A stretch of DNA of 61,485 nucleotides, taken from JBQTII01 sp052388275. Its GTDB lineage: Bacteria > Actinomycetota > Actinomycetes > Sporichthyales > Sporichthyaceae. The notes under the pieces were generated by a model, which saw only the letters and a list, made by a program, of their open reading frames with translations, was not told the origin of the DNA and did not search any database. Location of the stretch: positions 1 through 61,485 of the forward strand of contig JBQTII010000018.1 of NCBI GenBank assembly GCA_052388275.1, given 5' to 3'. Each line of letters opens with the position of its first letter. Positions within the stretch are counted from its first letter, which is position 1. Below, piece by piece: positions 52,020-60,486 of this stretch. A program made the position numbers and the translations under genes.

Positions 52020-53177
52020 ATGCGGCGACCACGTCTCGTCTTTGCCGCGGCTATTACCGGAATGTTGCTTACCGCCTGCTCGGACGACGGTCGGGACGCA
52101 GTCGAGGCCTCCAGCGCGGGAGTCACGACCACACCGGAGGCCGTGCCGCTCACGCCCACCCCAACGGCGGAACCGACCGAGGCCTCGGTCGCCGTCGACC
52201 CCGCCTCGGTTAAGGCAAATGAGTTGGGCGCGATTCCGGTCATGATGTACCACGCCTTCAAGGACCCGGTGTGTACCGCCTGTGTGTACGACCAGACTCC
52301 CGCTGAGTTCAGAGCGGAACTGCAGCGGATGCATGAGGCGAACTTTGTCCCCATTACGACCGCGCAGTTGATCGCCGGAGACATCGATATTCCGGCAGGT
52401 AAGCGCCCGGTGGTCCTGACCTTCGATGATTCCTCGGCCAGCCAGATCCAGATCGGTCCGGATGGGAGTCCGAGCGCGGACTCTGCCGTGGGCATTCTGG
52501 AGGCGTTTGCTGCAGAGAATCCCGATTTCGTGGCTACAGCGAGCTTCTACGTCAACGCAAATGCCTTCAACGACGTCAAGGCGCTTCCCTGGCTGGTGGC
52601 GAATGGCTACGAGGTCGGCGTGCACACGATGAGCCACATCAACCTCAAGACGAGCTCTGAGTCGCTCGTGCAGAAGGAGCTCACGCAGAACTCGGACTAC
52701 ATCAAGGCCGAGGGACCGGGCGCCGTGGTGTCCACCATCGCACTGCCGTTCGGCATCTCTCCGGGGAACAAGGCGCTGCTTCGCGGTGGCTCCTTCGAGG
52801 GGAGTTCCTACACGCTGGTCGGGGCACTGCTGGTCGGGTCCAACCCGGCCAAGTCGGTCTTCAACGCCGACTTCGATCCCTATGCGATTCCTCGGATCCG
52901 GTCGGGCCCGAAGAACCGCCCGGTCGAGACCGACTCGACGTTCTGGCTGGACCTGCTTGACCAAGGCAAGTGGACGCCCTACGTCTCCGACGGTGACCCG
53001 GAGACGATCGCGTACCCCTCGACGTCGACGGCGAAGATCGCCGATGACGTCAAGGCCAAGGGAGTCTCCTACGACCCGAGTGGTTCCGCCGCCGTGTCCT
53101 CGCCTTCCTCCTCGAGCGCGACGCCCGCCGGGACCGCCGCACCGTCGACGGCGCCGAGTAGCGCCGCAACGCCGTAG
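52020..53177 (+). CDS. Polysaccharide deacetylase lipoprotein (NodB fold)
   Basis: A 385-residue exported lipoprotein: LVFAAAITGMLLTACSDDG gives the lipobox. PVMMYHAFKDP, RPVVLTFDDSSASQIQ (metal-binding Asp pair) and YEVGVHTMSHINLKT (His ligands) are NodB-domain motifs, and a Ser/Thr/Ala/Pro tail follows. It should remove acyl groups from a cell-envelope polysaccharide or peptidoglycan. The frame is open from 51978, but ATG 52020 with AAGGGGGGA upstream is the start. It is divergent from the glycoside-hydrolase-like gene over a 168-bp spacer. Confidence 0.9.
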   Translation: MRRPRLVFAAAITGMLLTACSDDGRDAVEASSAGVTTTPEAVPLTPTPTAEPTEASVAVDPASVKANELGAIPVMMYHAFKDPVCTACVYDQTPAEFRAELQRMHEANFVPITTAQLIAGDIDIPAGKRPVVLTFDDSSASQIQIGPDGSPSADSAVGILEAFAAENPDFVATASFYVNANAFNDVKALPWLVANGYEVGVHTMSHINLKTSSESLVQKELTQNSDYIKAEGPGAVVSTIALPFGISPGNKALLRGGSFEGSSYTLVGALLVGSNPAKSVFNADFDPYAIPRIRSGPKNRPVETDSTFWLDLLDQGKWTPYVSDGDPETIAYPSTSTAKIADDVKAKGVSYDPSGSAAVSSPSSSSATPAGTAAPSTAPSSAATP

Positions 53178-53196
53178 AGGTCGGCGCACGACGAAG

Positions 53197-53230
53197 CGGG
53201 CCGGTCACCTCGGGGGAGGTGGCCGGCCCG
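53197..53230. terminator. Hairpin terminator after deacetylase gene
   Basis: CGGGCCGG-T-CACCTC pairs with GAGGTG-G-CCGGCCCG around a four-G loop and is followed by TTCTCCTT. It lies 20 bp past the deacetylase stop and before the converging sepH stop. Confidence 0.8.
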
Positions 53231-53310
53231 TTCTCCTTGCGCCGTCAGCTCCGAAGGCGACGGCCCTTGCGTCGCCGACCCGGGGATGGGTGAGGTCGGC
53301 GGGGTCAAGC

Positions 53311-54591
53311 TCACTCGCGACGCTTGGTGCCGAACACGATGTCGTCCCACGCCGGGACACTGGCCCGCCGGTTGCGGGACGGTGTGCGGGGCGCCGGTGC
53401 ACCGGCTGCGGTGAAGTCGTCACCGTGAGCGTCATTCGTGCCGGTGCGGGCGGTGGGGATGCATTCGATCTCCCCGCTCACCCCGGGCACGGTCATGGGG
53501 AGGGTCATGGGCAGTGGCGTGTCCATCGGCGCCGTCGTGGTCTGGGTAGCGGGCCGGCGAGCAGGCTTGGGGGAGGCGGGCCGCTGGGGCTCCGATGCGC
53601 CGGCGGCCGGGGCGATGCCGGGTCCAGAACGCGCGGGTGCGCTCACCGTCGAGATGCTCACCGTCGCGGTGGTGCGGACCGGGGGTGCGGGGGGAAGCAC
53701 CGTGGGGGTCGGGCGGGGGGGAGTGACGACGGTGGCCGGACGGGGTGCGGCGGCCGCGACACCCGCGGGCTCTGGGGTCCGGGCGACGACGTCCACCGGG
53801 CGTCGCGTGATCGCGCCCTCGACCCGGCGGGTGGAGGTGGGGACCGGCACCCGCAGAGGTTCCGGTGCCGCCGCCGACGCCGGCACGTCCCTCGCCGCAG
53901 TGGCGGTGGCGGTGGCGGTGGCGGTGGCGAGGACCGCAGCCGTGGCGGCCGGGGACGTCAGCGGTGTGAGCAGTTCGGCAAGGCGCGGGACGAAGGGGCC
54001 GCGCGCCGGCCGTTCGGCGAGCTCACCGGTGATCCAGCGCGCCTGATCGTTGTCCGCGACCACGGTGCGCGCCCGGGGATCGAAGATGAACGCCGCGACA
54101 CCGGCGTCCTCGTCGCATACGTAGGCGAGCTGGACGATCCAGCGCCCGTCCTCGCGCCGCCAGGAATCCCGCTCGACCTCGCTCACCGCGACACCGAGCG
54201 TTTCCAGGCGGGTGAGAAGTGCGTCGTCCAGACTCGCCGGCCGCGCGTCGGCCGTGCCCGGGCGGCGAACCGCTGCGCGGCCGGCCTGAGCAGCCATGTA
54301 CTCGCGCTCGGCGAGGACCGGTCCCTCGAACCGGCGCACTCGTTCCAGGTGCACACCGGATGCCCGGGCGACCTGTTCGGCGCTGGCGCCGGCGCGGATG
54401 CGGGCTTGAATCTCCCGGGGGCGCAGAGCGCCTTCGGTCTCGAAATTGAGCTCCCCCACGTGCGCGCGGTCACCGCGGACGGCGGCGCGCAGCCGGGAAT
54501 CTATCGGCACCAGGAACTTGTCCCCGACTCCAGAACGCAGGACCAGGTGGGTCCCTCGCTCGTTCGCTGCAACCAGACGTAGTTCTTGCAT
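53311..54591 (-). CDS. sepH: Septation protein SepH (DUF3071)
   Basis: A 426-residue cell-division protein. The N-terminal DUF3071 domain (MQELRLVAANERGTHLVL, ALRPREIQARIRAGASAEQV) includes the helix-turn-helix ASAEQVARASGVHLERVRRF. A long Pro/Thr/Ala/Arg-rich linker follows, and the protein ends WDDIVFGTKRRE, the short C-terminal motif of the family. In Streptomyces SepH binds FtsZ and promotes Z-ring assembly. ATG 54591 with AGGAGG nine bases upstream is chosen; the open frame to 54834 has no homology. The divergent ferrochelatase gene starts 185 bp away. Confidence 0.92.
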   Translation of the reverse strand: MQELRLVAANERGTHLVLRSGVGDKFLVPIDSRLRAAVRGDRAHVGELNFETEGALRPREIQARIRAGASAEQVARASGVHLERVRRFEGPVLAEREYMAAQAGRAAVRRPGTADARPASLDDALLTRLETLGVAVSEVERDSWRREDGRWIVQLAYVCDEDAGVAAFIFDPRARTVVADNDQARWITGELAERPARGPFVPRLAELLTPLTSPAATAAVLATATATATATAARDVPASAAAPEPLRVPVPTSTRRVEGAITRRPVDVVARTPEPAGVAAAAPRPATVVTPPRPTPTVLPPAPPVRTTATVSISTVSAPARSGPGIAPAAGASEPQRPASPKPARRPATQTTTAPMDTPLPMTLPMTVPGVSGEIECIPTARTGTNDAHGDDFTAAGAPAPRTPSRNRRASVPAWDDIVFGTKRRE

Positions 54592-54776
54592 GACCGAAGG
54601 CCTCCTGCTGCGCGGGCATTGAGGTAGGCATTGAGTTTCTCGCCTCCACGTGCCAAAGCGGTGGAGGCTCGGCAGGGCGAACGCGGCGTGTCGGCGCAAA
54701 CGGGTGAAGCTACGCGATATCGCCCTCGCGATCCGGGCGGCGGCGGTCCGCCGGGAGGGCTGGCAGGATCGCCGAT

Positions 54777-55844
54777 GTGACAGCGCCGGGATACGACGCG
54801 TTCCTGCTGGTCTCCTTCGGCGGACCGGAGGCACCCGCGGACGTCCTGCCGTTCCTGGAGAACGTGACCCGCGGCCGCGGGGTGCCGCGAGAGCGACTGA
54901 TCGCCGTCGCCGAGCATTACCACCACCTGGGCGGGCGCAGCCCGATCAACGATCAATGCCGGGCGCTGCTCTCGGCGATCGAGGCGGAGTTCAGCGCCAC
55001 CGGCATCGACCTGCCGATCTATTGGGGCAACCGCAACTGGCACCCGATGCTCGCCGACACGATGGCGGTCATGGCTGCGGACGGTGTCCAGCGCGTGCTG
55101 GCGATGACGACGTCGGCCTACGCCTCGTACTCCGGATGCCGGCAGTACCGCGAAGACCTCGCGGCCGCGCGGACCGCGGCCGGCGCCGAGACGATGCGCA
55201 TCGACAAGGTCCGGCACTACTTCAACCACCCCGGATTCGTGGACCCGATGATCGACTCGACGATCGCCGCCGTGGCGGACCTGCCGGCGGAGCTGCGCGA
55301 GGGTGCGCACCTGATGTTCACCACACATTCGATCCCGCTCGCCATGGCGGAGCACTCCGGTCCCGCCGGGGGTTCCTACGTCAGCCAGCACACCGAGGTC
55401 GCCGCGCTGGTCGCCCAGGGCGTCGCCGCGCGCGGCGACGCAAGCCGCCCGTGGAAGCTGGTGTTCCAGTCCCGCTCCGGGCCGCCGAGCGTGCCGTGGT
55501 TGGAGCCGTCGGTCGAAGATCACCTTCGCGACCTCGCCAACGCCGGGTTGCGCGCCGCGGTCGTCGTGCCGATCGGCTTCATCTCCGATCATGTCGAGGT
55601 GTGCTACGACCTCGACATCGAGTTGCGTGAGTTGGCAGATTCACTCGGCGTCACGATGACCCGCGCGGCCACCGTCGGGGTCCACCCGGCGTTCGTGCGC
55701 GCCATCGCCGACCTGGTGCGCGAGCGTACCGACGGCGCCGTGCGGGCATGGGTCGGCGATGCGGGACCGAGTCACGACCTGTGCCCGGTCGGGTGTTGTC
55801 CGAACCTGCGCGCACCCGCCTCGGCCGTCGCCGGCCAGGACTGA
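54777..55844 (+). CDS. hemH: Ferrochelatase (coproporphyrin type)
   Basis: A 355-residue iron-porphyrin lyase. FLLVSFGGPEAPADVLPFLE is the family N-terminus, LMFTTHSIPLAMA has the catalytic His, and PIGFISDHVEVCYDLDIE the conserved Glu. Cys residues in SYSGCRQYRED and near the C-terminus in CPVGCCPN sit where actinobacterial ferrochelatases bind a [2Fe-2S] cluster. In actinobacteria this enzyme inserts iron into coproporphyrin III. GTG 54777 has CAGGAT seven bases upstream and no ribosome-binding site, so the mRNA may be leaderless. Confidence 0.92.
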   Translation: MTAPGYDAFLLVSFGGPEAPADVLPFLENVTRGRGVPRERLIAVAEHYHHLGGRSPINDQCRALLSAIEAEFSATGIDLPIYWGNRNWHPMLADTMAVMAADGVQRVLAMTTSAYASYSGCRQYREDLAAARTAAGAETMRIDKVRHYFNHPGFVDPMIDSTIAAVADLPAELREGAHLMFTTHSIPLAMAEHSGPAGGSYVSQHTEVAALVAQGVAARGDASRPWKLVFQSRSGPPSVPWLEPSVEDHLRDLANAGLRAAVVVPIGFISDHVEVCYDLDIELRELADSLGVTMTRAATVGVHPAFVRAIADLVRERTDGAVRAWVGDAGPSHDLCPVGCCPNLRAPASAVAGQD

Positions 55845-55857
55845 TCAGATTGATGTG

Positions 55858-56694
55858 ATGAACCAGCACTCCGAGAACGACCCCGCCGCGCTCCTGGACA
55901 TCGCGATCGACCTGGCCCGCGCCGCGGGTGGGCTCCTGCTGCGCTACCGGGCCGATGGTCCGCCGGCGACGGAGTCCAAGTCCACCCCGACCGAGGTCGT
56001 CACCGCCGCGGACCGGGCCGCGGAGACCCTGATCTGTGCCGGGCTTTGCGCCGCGCGCCCCGCGGACGGCATCCTCGGCGAGGAGGGGGCGGACGTCCCC
56101 GGCACCTCGGGGATCCAATGGATCGTGGATCCGCTGGACGGCACCGTGAACTACCTCTACGACCTCGGGGCCTGGGCGGTCAGCATCGGCGCCCAGCACG
56201 AGGGAATCTCCGTCGCGGGCGTGGTCTTCGTCCCGTCGACCGGGCAGACCTTCACCGCGACCCTGGGTGGCGGTGCCTTCTGTGACGGACGTCGCCTGCA
56301 GATCGGGGAGGGCCCGGACCTGGACCGGGCCCTGGTCTCCACGGGCTTTGGATACGACGCCCGGCGCCGGGCACACCAGGTCGAGGTGCTGCGCCGGGTG
56401 CTGCCCGCGATCCGCGACGTCCGCCGCCACGGCGCCTGCGCGGTCGACCTGTGCACCCTCGCGGAGGGCAAAATCGACGCCTACTACGAGCGCGGGGTCA
56501 ACCCGTGGGACTGGGCGGCGGGAGGGCTGATCGCCACCGAGGCGGGAGCCCTGGTGGCCGGGTTACACGGCGCCCCCCCGACGCACGACCTGCTGCTCGC
56601 GGCCGGACCGCGGCTGTTCGGCCCGCTGCACGACCTGCTCGCGGCAGCCGGGGCCGAGCACCCCACCGGCCTGATCGAACCGTTCACCGGATAG
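55858..56694 (+). CDS. Inositol monophosphatase family protein
   Basis: A 278-residue metal-dependent phosphatase of the IMPase/SuhB family: GILGEEGADVPG gives the Glu ligand, IQWIVDPLDGTVNYLYDLG the DPxDGTxN signature, and VNPWDWAAGGLIATEAGALV the C-terminal Asp motif. It may dephosphorylate inositol-1-phosphate or a related sugar phosphate. ATG 55858 is 13 bases after the ferrochelatase stop; CAGATT six bases before it could be a promoter. The gene order hemH - IMPase - DUF4193 is conserved in actinobacteria. Confidence 0.9.
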   Translation: MNQHSENDPAALLDIAIDLARAAGGLLLRYRADGPPATESKSTPTEVVTAADRAAETLICAGLCAARPADGILGEEGADVPGTSGIQWIVDPLDGTVNYLYDLGAWAVSIGAQHEGISVAGVVFVPSTGQTFTATLGGGAFCDGRRLQIGEGPDLDRALVSTGFGYDARRRAHQVEVLRRVLPAIRDVRRHGACAVDLCTLAEGKIDAYYERGVNPWDWAAGGLIATEAGALVAGLHGAPPTHDLLLAAGPRLFGPLHDLLAAAGAEHPTGLIEPFTG

Positions 56695-56823
56695 CCGACG
56701 CCAGGTCCGGGGCGCCGGTGCGGCACAATCGCGGCCCCGGATGCATACTGCGCTGCTAAGGTGCGCCGCTGATCCACCCGCCACCGCCGACACAACGCAC
56801 GCTGCCAGGAGAGCACCCAACCG

Positions 56824-57120
56824 ATGGCTACTGATTACGACGCGCCACGTAAGACCGACGACGACGAAGCCGCCGACAGCATCGAGGAGCTCAAGTCCCG
56901 GCGCGTGGACAAGAGCGCCGGCGTCGTCGACGTCGACGAGGCCGACCTCGCCGAGTGTCTGGAGCTGCCCGGCGCGGACCTGTCGGGTGTAGAACTCAGC
57001 GTGCGCGTCCTGCCCCGGCAGGCCGACGAGTTCACCTGCTCGTCCTGCTTCCTGGTGCACCACCGCAGTCAGCTGGCCAGTGAGAAGGGCGACATCCTCC
57101 TCTGCCGCGACTGCGCGTAG
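56824..57120 (+). CDS. DUF4193 zinc-ribbon protein
   Basis: A 98-residue acidic protein. MATDYDAPRKTDDDEAADSI is followed by a helical acidic part and a C-terminal zinc ribbon with EFTCSSCFLVHHRSQLA and ILLCRDCA, two Cys-x2-Cys pairs. The family is nearly universal and of unknown function in actinobacteria. AGGAGAG lies ten bases before the ATG. Its TAG stop forms one arm of a small perfect hairpin shared with the converging gene. Confidence 0.93.
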   Translation: MATDYDAPRKTDDDEAADSIEELKSRRVDKSAGVVDVDEADLAECLELPGADLSGVELSVRVLPRQADEFTCSSCFLVHHRSQLASEKGDILLCRDCA

Positions 57121-57134
57121 CGCCGGCGGCGCTA
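57118..57134. terminator. Perfect 17-bp hairpin containing both convergent stop codons
   Basis: TAGCGCC-GGC-GGCGCTA: the first three bases are the TAG stop of the DUF4193 gene and the last three, read on the minus strand, are the TAG stop of the DUF4235 gene. The spacer between the two genes is only eleven bases. Confidence 0.75.
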
Positions 57135-57425
57135 AGCCTGAACCGGGCCGATCCCCGGGGGGAGTGCGCCGGTGGCCGAGCGCCAGGACGAGGCCGCACC
57201 GCGGGTCAGGATGAGCTTGACCACACCCATCGCCGCTCCGGTGATCACCGCCCACACCAGGGCTTGCGACCACGTGGTGTCGGGGTTCTCCGGCTCCACC
57301 GGCGGTTCACCGCCGGTGGCCGAGCGCCACGCGGAGCCGACCATCTTCTTGGTGAGCGTCCCGCCGACCAGCGCCAGCGCGGTTGTCACAGTCCGCCAGG
57401 CCATCGTTGTGCTGCCGTTGTCCAC
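57132..57425 (-). CDS. DUF4235 membrane protein
   Basis: A 97-residue protein with two membrane segments, VTTALALVGGTLTKKMV and ALVWAVITGAAMGVVKLILT, each followed by the duplicated motif SAWRSATGGEPP / SSWRSATGALPP, as in the DUF4235 family. Function unknown. GTG 57425 lies four bases after the DUF3093 stop with no ribosome-binding site; ATG 57404 would start the protein at the first helix and is an alternative. Cotranscribed with the DUF3093 gene. Confidence 0.85.
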   Translation of the reverse strand: MDNGSTTMAWRTVTTALALVGGTLTKKMVGSAWRSATGGEPPVEPENPDTTWSQALVWAVITGAAMGVVKLILTRGAASSWRSATGALPPGIGPVQA

Positions 57426-57429
57426 GGGG

Positions 57430-57909
57430 TTAACGTACGCGGTCGCGGGCCGCTTGCAGCGCGGTTGCCAGCGCCTGCGGGTCACGGGTCGAGACGTACC
57501 AGTAGGGGGCGGGATCTGCTGGGTCCGCAACATTCACCCGCACCGCGGTGGGTACGTAGCCGCGCAACACCAGAAAGGCGCGGGCGTCGGCGCGCGGGCC
57601 GCGCAGCGCACGGGCCTGTGCCGCGTCCAGCGGGTGCACCTCGCCGATGGCGCTGATCGGCAGCCGCCCGCGTCCGGCCCGGAACATCGACGGCTCCACG
57701 ACGACCTCCAGGGAGCCATAGCGGCGCAGGGCGTCGCTGACCCCGGCGGCGAGCAGCACGGCGGTCGCGATCCCCGCTCCCGGGCCCACGAAGGCGTTCA
57801 TTCCCGCCGCGAAGACGGCTACGAAGAACGTCGGGATCAGCCACCAGAGCAACGGCACTCGCAGCTGTTCGCCGTAGGAAGGCGCCGAGCCGGGGCCGCA
57901 TGAGGTCAC
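57430..57909 (-). CDS. DUF3093 membrane protein
   Basis: A 159-residue protein with two N-terminal membrane helices (LLWWLIPTFFVAVFAAGM and AGIATAVLLAAGVSDAL) and a soluble domain with a PH-like pattern (LEVVVEPSMFRAGRGRLPIS, ARAFLVLRGYVPTAVRVNV, PYWYVSTRDPQALATAL). It matches DUF3093, which is found next to dut in actinobacteria. Function unknown. GTG 57909 has no ribosome-binding site and is divergent from dut with 53 bp between starts. Confidence 0.88.
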   Translation of the reverse strand: MTSCGPGSAPSYGEQLRVPLLWWLIPTFFVAVFAAGMNAFVGPGAGIATAVLLAAGVSDALRRYGSLEVVVEPSMFRAGRGRLPISAIGEVHPLDAAQARALRGPRADARAFLVLRGYVPTAVRVNVADPADPAPYWYVSTRDPQALATALQAARDRVR

Positions 57910-57962
57910 GGCGCCAGCCTGACATCCCGCAGTCCTGCGCTGATGCCCTACCCTCTCCCCTC

Positions 57963-58472
57963 GTGGCTGTCGGGGCATCAGGTACGGGTTCCGAACTCGT
58001 CGACGTCCTGATCGCCAGGCTCGATCCCGACCTGCCCCTGCCGTCCTATGCCTATCCCGGTGACGCCGGCGCCGACCTGTGCACGGCCCTCGACGTCGAG
58101 ATCGCCCCGGGCGAACGGGTGCTGGTGGGGACGGGGATCGCGATCGCCCTGCCGGCCGGATACGCCGCCTTCGTGCACCCCCGCTCCGGAGCGGCCCACC
58201 GGATGGGACTCGGCATCCTCAACGCGCCGGGTACCGTCGACGCCGGGTACCGAGGGGAGATCAAGGTGTTGCTGATCAACCACGATCCGCGTCATACCGT
58301 CCGGTTGTCCCGCGGAGACCGGATCGCACAACTGATCGTGCAACGGGTGGCGACCGCGGTGTTCCACGAGGTCGAACACCTTCCCGGTTCGGCCCGCGGG
58401 AGCGGTGGACACGGTTCCAGCGGGGGCTTTGGCACTGACCCGGGCACTGACGCAGCGACGAAGGAGAACTGA
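57963..58472 (+). CDS. dut: Deoxyuridine triphosphate nucleotidohydrolase
   Basis: A 169-residue dUTPase that converts dUTP to dUMP, protecting DNA and supplying dTMP synthesis. All five family motifs are visible: YAYPGDAGADLCTALD (1), HPRSGAAHRMGLGI (2), NAPGTVDAGYRGEIKVLLIN (3), RGDRIAQLIVQ (4) and the Gly-rich C-terminal arm GGHGSSGGFG (5). GTG 57963 follows TACCCT by eight bases without a ribosome-binding site, again suggesting a leaderless or nearly leaderless mRNA. The DUF3710 gene begins one base after its stop. Confidence 0.95.
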   Translation: MAVGASGTGSELVDVLIARLDPDLPLPSYAYPGDAGADLCTALDVEIAPGERVLVGTGIAIALPAGYAAFVHPRSGAAHRMGLGILNAPGTVDAGYRGEIKVLLINHDPRHTVRLSRGDRIAQLIVQRVATAVFHEVEHLPGSARGSGGHGSSGGFGTDPGTDAATKEN

Positions 58473-58473
58473 G

Positions 58474-59322
58474 ATGGCATTGCGACGTCGCCGCAAGGAC
58501 ACCGAGGCCGCAGGCGCGGACCCGAGTGAGGAATCGGTCGGCGCGGACTCCGATGAGCTCGCAGCGACCGAGGATGAGCGGGCGGAGACGGGCGAGTCCG
58601 GCGACGAGCTCGACGATCTGTGGCCCAGCGCGGTCCGCGCCGAGCGCGACGGGGGTCCGTGGGATTCCGAGAGCATGGCCGAGGACAAGATCGAACGGGT
58701 CGACCTGGGCGGCGTGCGGGTGCCGATCGTGAGTGGCATGGAGCTGCGAGCCGAGCTCACCGAGACCCAGGAGGTCGTCGCGGTGACGCTGATCCTGGGT
58801 CGCAGCGCCCTGCAGATCCAGCCCTTCGCCGCCCCGCGCACCTTGGGCATCTGGGACGAGGTACGGGCGGAGATCGCGGAGGGCATCCGGGCCTCCGGCG
58901 GAACCGCGATCGAGGCCGACGGGCGATTCGGTACGACGCTGATCGCCGACGTCGGGGTGGTCATGCCCGACGGGAGCACCGGGGTGCAGTCCGCGCGCTT
59001 CCTCGGTGTCGACGGGCCACGATGGTTCCTGCGCGGTGTGATCACCGGCGAGGCTGCGGCCGACGAGGGCGCGCGCGGGGTGCTGGAGGATCTTCTCGCG
59101 GACGTGGTCGTGGTGCGCGGAGAGGACCCGATGGCCCCTCGTGATGCGATCGCGCTGGCGCTGCCGGACATGGTCGAGGTCGGCGAGCCGGGTGAGACGT
59201 TCGAGTCCGAGGCCACCGGTGACGGCGCGGACACCGCCGGCGAGGTGGCGGCCGCGGGCCCCCCGTCGATCGAGGACTTCAACCCGTTCGAACGCGGGCC
59301 CGAGATCACCGAAGTGCGCTGA
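58474..59322 (+). CDS. DUF3710 domain protein
   Basis: A 282-residue cytosolic protein: Arg-rich start MALRRRRKDTEA, an acidic low-complexity region to about residue 60, then the DUF3710 domain (IERVDLGGVRVPIVSG, LQIQPFAAPRTLGIWDEVR, GPRWFLRGVITGEAA, APRDAIALALPD). Function unknown; the family keeps its place after dut. ATG 58474 lies one base past the dut stop and GAAGGAGAA precedes it inside the dut end. It is followed after one base by an OB-fold gene. Confidence 0.9.
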   Translation: MALRRRRKDTEAAGADPSEESVGADSDELAATEDERAETGESGDELDDLWPSAVRAERDGGPWDSESMAEDKIERVDLGGVRVPIVSGMELRAELTETQEVVAVTLILGRSALQIQPFAAPRTLGIWDEVRAEIAEGIRASGGTAIEADGRFGTTLIADVGVVMPDGSTGVQSARFLGVDGPRWFLRGVITGEAAADEGARGVLEDLLADVVVVRGEDPMAPRDAIALALPDMVEVGEPGETFESEATGDGADTAGEVAAAGPPSIEDFNPFERGPEITEVR

Positions 59323-59323
59323 G

Positions 59324-59731
59324 GTGGATCCGAAGGACGCAGCTACCGGTGCGGTCGGCGGTGGGCGGCTGCGCCGGATGATCGGGCGGCTCACGGCCAG
59401 TCGGGACGAACTGGAGGCTGCCGAGGCTCGCGACGGGGCCCTCGGCGCGGGCGGGACCCCGATCAGTACCTGCGCGGACCGCGAGCTGGTGACCCTGGCC
59501 GGCACGCTGCGTACCGTCACCTTCCGTCCGCGGTCCGGGGTCCCCGCTTTGGAGGCCGAGCTCTACGACGGTTCCGGGACGGTGGCGTTGGTGTGGCTGG
59601 GCCGCCGGCGTATCGCCGGGGTCGAACCGGGCCGGGCCATGCGCGTGCAGGGCCGGATCGCCTGCGGCGAAGGCCGGCCGGTGATCTTCAATCCGCGTTA
59701 TGAGCTACGTCCCGCACATGGCAACGCGTGA
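59324..59731 (+). CDS. OB-fold nucleic-acid-binding protein
   Basis: A 135-residue protein. The N-terminal GRLRRMIGRLTASRDELEAA is helical; the OB fold follows with LVTLAGTLRTVTFRP, LEAELYDGSGTVALVWLG and MRVQGRIACGEGRPVIFNP, the pattern of the RecG/SSB-like OB domain. Related proteins are annotated as DNA-binding, but no activity is known. GTG 59324 is one base after the DUF3710 stop, and the stop overlaps the next start by GTGA, so the dut - DUF3710 - OB - DUF3159 genes form one operon. Confidence 0.88.
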   Translation: MDPKDAATGAVGGGRLRRMIGRLTASRDELEAAEARDGALGAGGTPISTCADRELVTLAGTLRTVTFRPRSGVPALEAELYDGSGTVALVWLGRRRIAGVEPGRAMRVQGRIACGEGRPVIFNPRYELRPAHGNA

Positions 59732-60444
59732 GTGAGACCAGCCCCGAGCCCGGCGGCACTGCCCGGCCGGGCGGGGAGATCACCACGGTCGAGCAATTGG
59801 TCCGTAAGCAGCTCTCCGCGGCCCTCGGCGGCCCCCGGGGCGTCGTCGAGGCGGCCGTCCCGACCGCGACCTTCACTATCGCCTACGTCGTCTCCGATGC
59901 ACTCAGGCCGTCCCTGATTCTCGCCGCAGGCATGGCGTTCGTGCTGCTGGTGGTTCGCCTGGTGCAGCGCAGCACCGTCGCGTTCGTCCTGAACGCACTG
60001 TTCGGGATCGGGATCGGCGCAGCCTTTGCGTTGCGAGCCGATGGCGGGGATGGCGATGACGGGGCGCTGGCCTACTTCCTGCCCGGGATCCTCTACAACA
60101 CCGGCTACTCCGTGGTGCTGCTGGCGACGGTGCTCCTGCGCTGGCCGCTTGTCGGTTTCATGGTCGGCGCGCTCACCGGCGATGCCACTGCCTGGCGCTC
60201 GGATCCGGCGATGGTCAAGCTGTGCAGCCGGCTCACCCTGCTGCTCGCTGCGCCGTGTGTGCTGCGGGTGCTGGTGCAGTACCCGCTCTACTCCGCGGGC
60301 GAGGTGGGCCTGCTCGGCACCGCCAAGATCGCGATGGGCTGGCCCTTGCAGGTGGCCGCCCTTGCCGCCATGGCTGCTCTACTGGCTCGGGGTCGCACCC
60401 CGCTCACGGCACCGATCGTCGATCGGGCGCCCGACCAAGGGTGA
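59728..60444 (+). CDS. DUF3159 membrane protein
   Basis: A 238-residue integral membrane protein with about six helices (TFTIAYVVSDALRPSLILAA, AFVLNALFGIGIGAAFAL, LYNTGYSVVLLATVLLRW, LQVAALAAMAALLA) and the family segment VGFMVGALTGDATAWRSDP. Function of DUF3159 is unknown. It overlaps the OB-fold gene by four bases and converges on the trkA-like gene with 29 bp between stops, which contain GCACGCGC/GCGCGTGC as a possible hairpin. Confidence 0.9.
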   Translation: MSETSPEPGGTARPGGEITTVEQLVRKQLSAALGGPRGVVEAAVPTATFTIAYVVSDALRPSLILAAGMAFVLLVVRLVQRSTVAFVLNALFGIGIGAAFALRADGGDGDDGALAYFLPGILYNTGYSVVLLATVLLRWPLVGFMVGALTGDATAWRSDPAMVKLCSRLTLLLAAPCVLRVLVQYPLYSAGEVGLLGTAKIAMGWPLQVAALAAMAALLARGRTPLTAPIVDRAPDQG

Positions 60445-60450
60445 GCCCTT

Positions 60451-60486
60451 GCACGCGCCATGGCAGGGGTAGGTCAATGCGCGTGC
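60451..60486. terminator. Inverted repeat between DUF3159 and TrkA-like genes
   Basis: GCACGCGC (60451-60458) and GCGCGTGC (60479-60486) form an 8-bp stem with a 20-base loop, overlapping the end of the TrkA-like gene. Weak candidate for a shared terminator. Confidence 0.45.
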
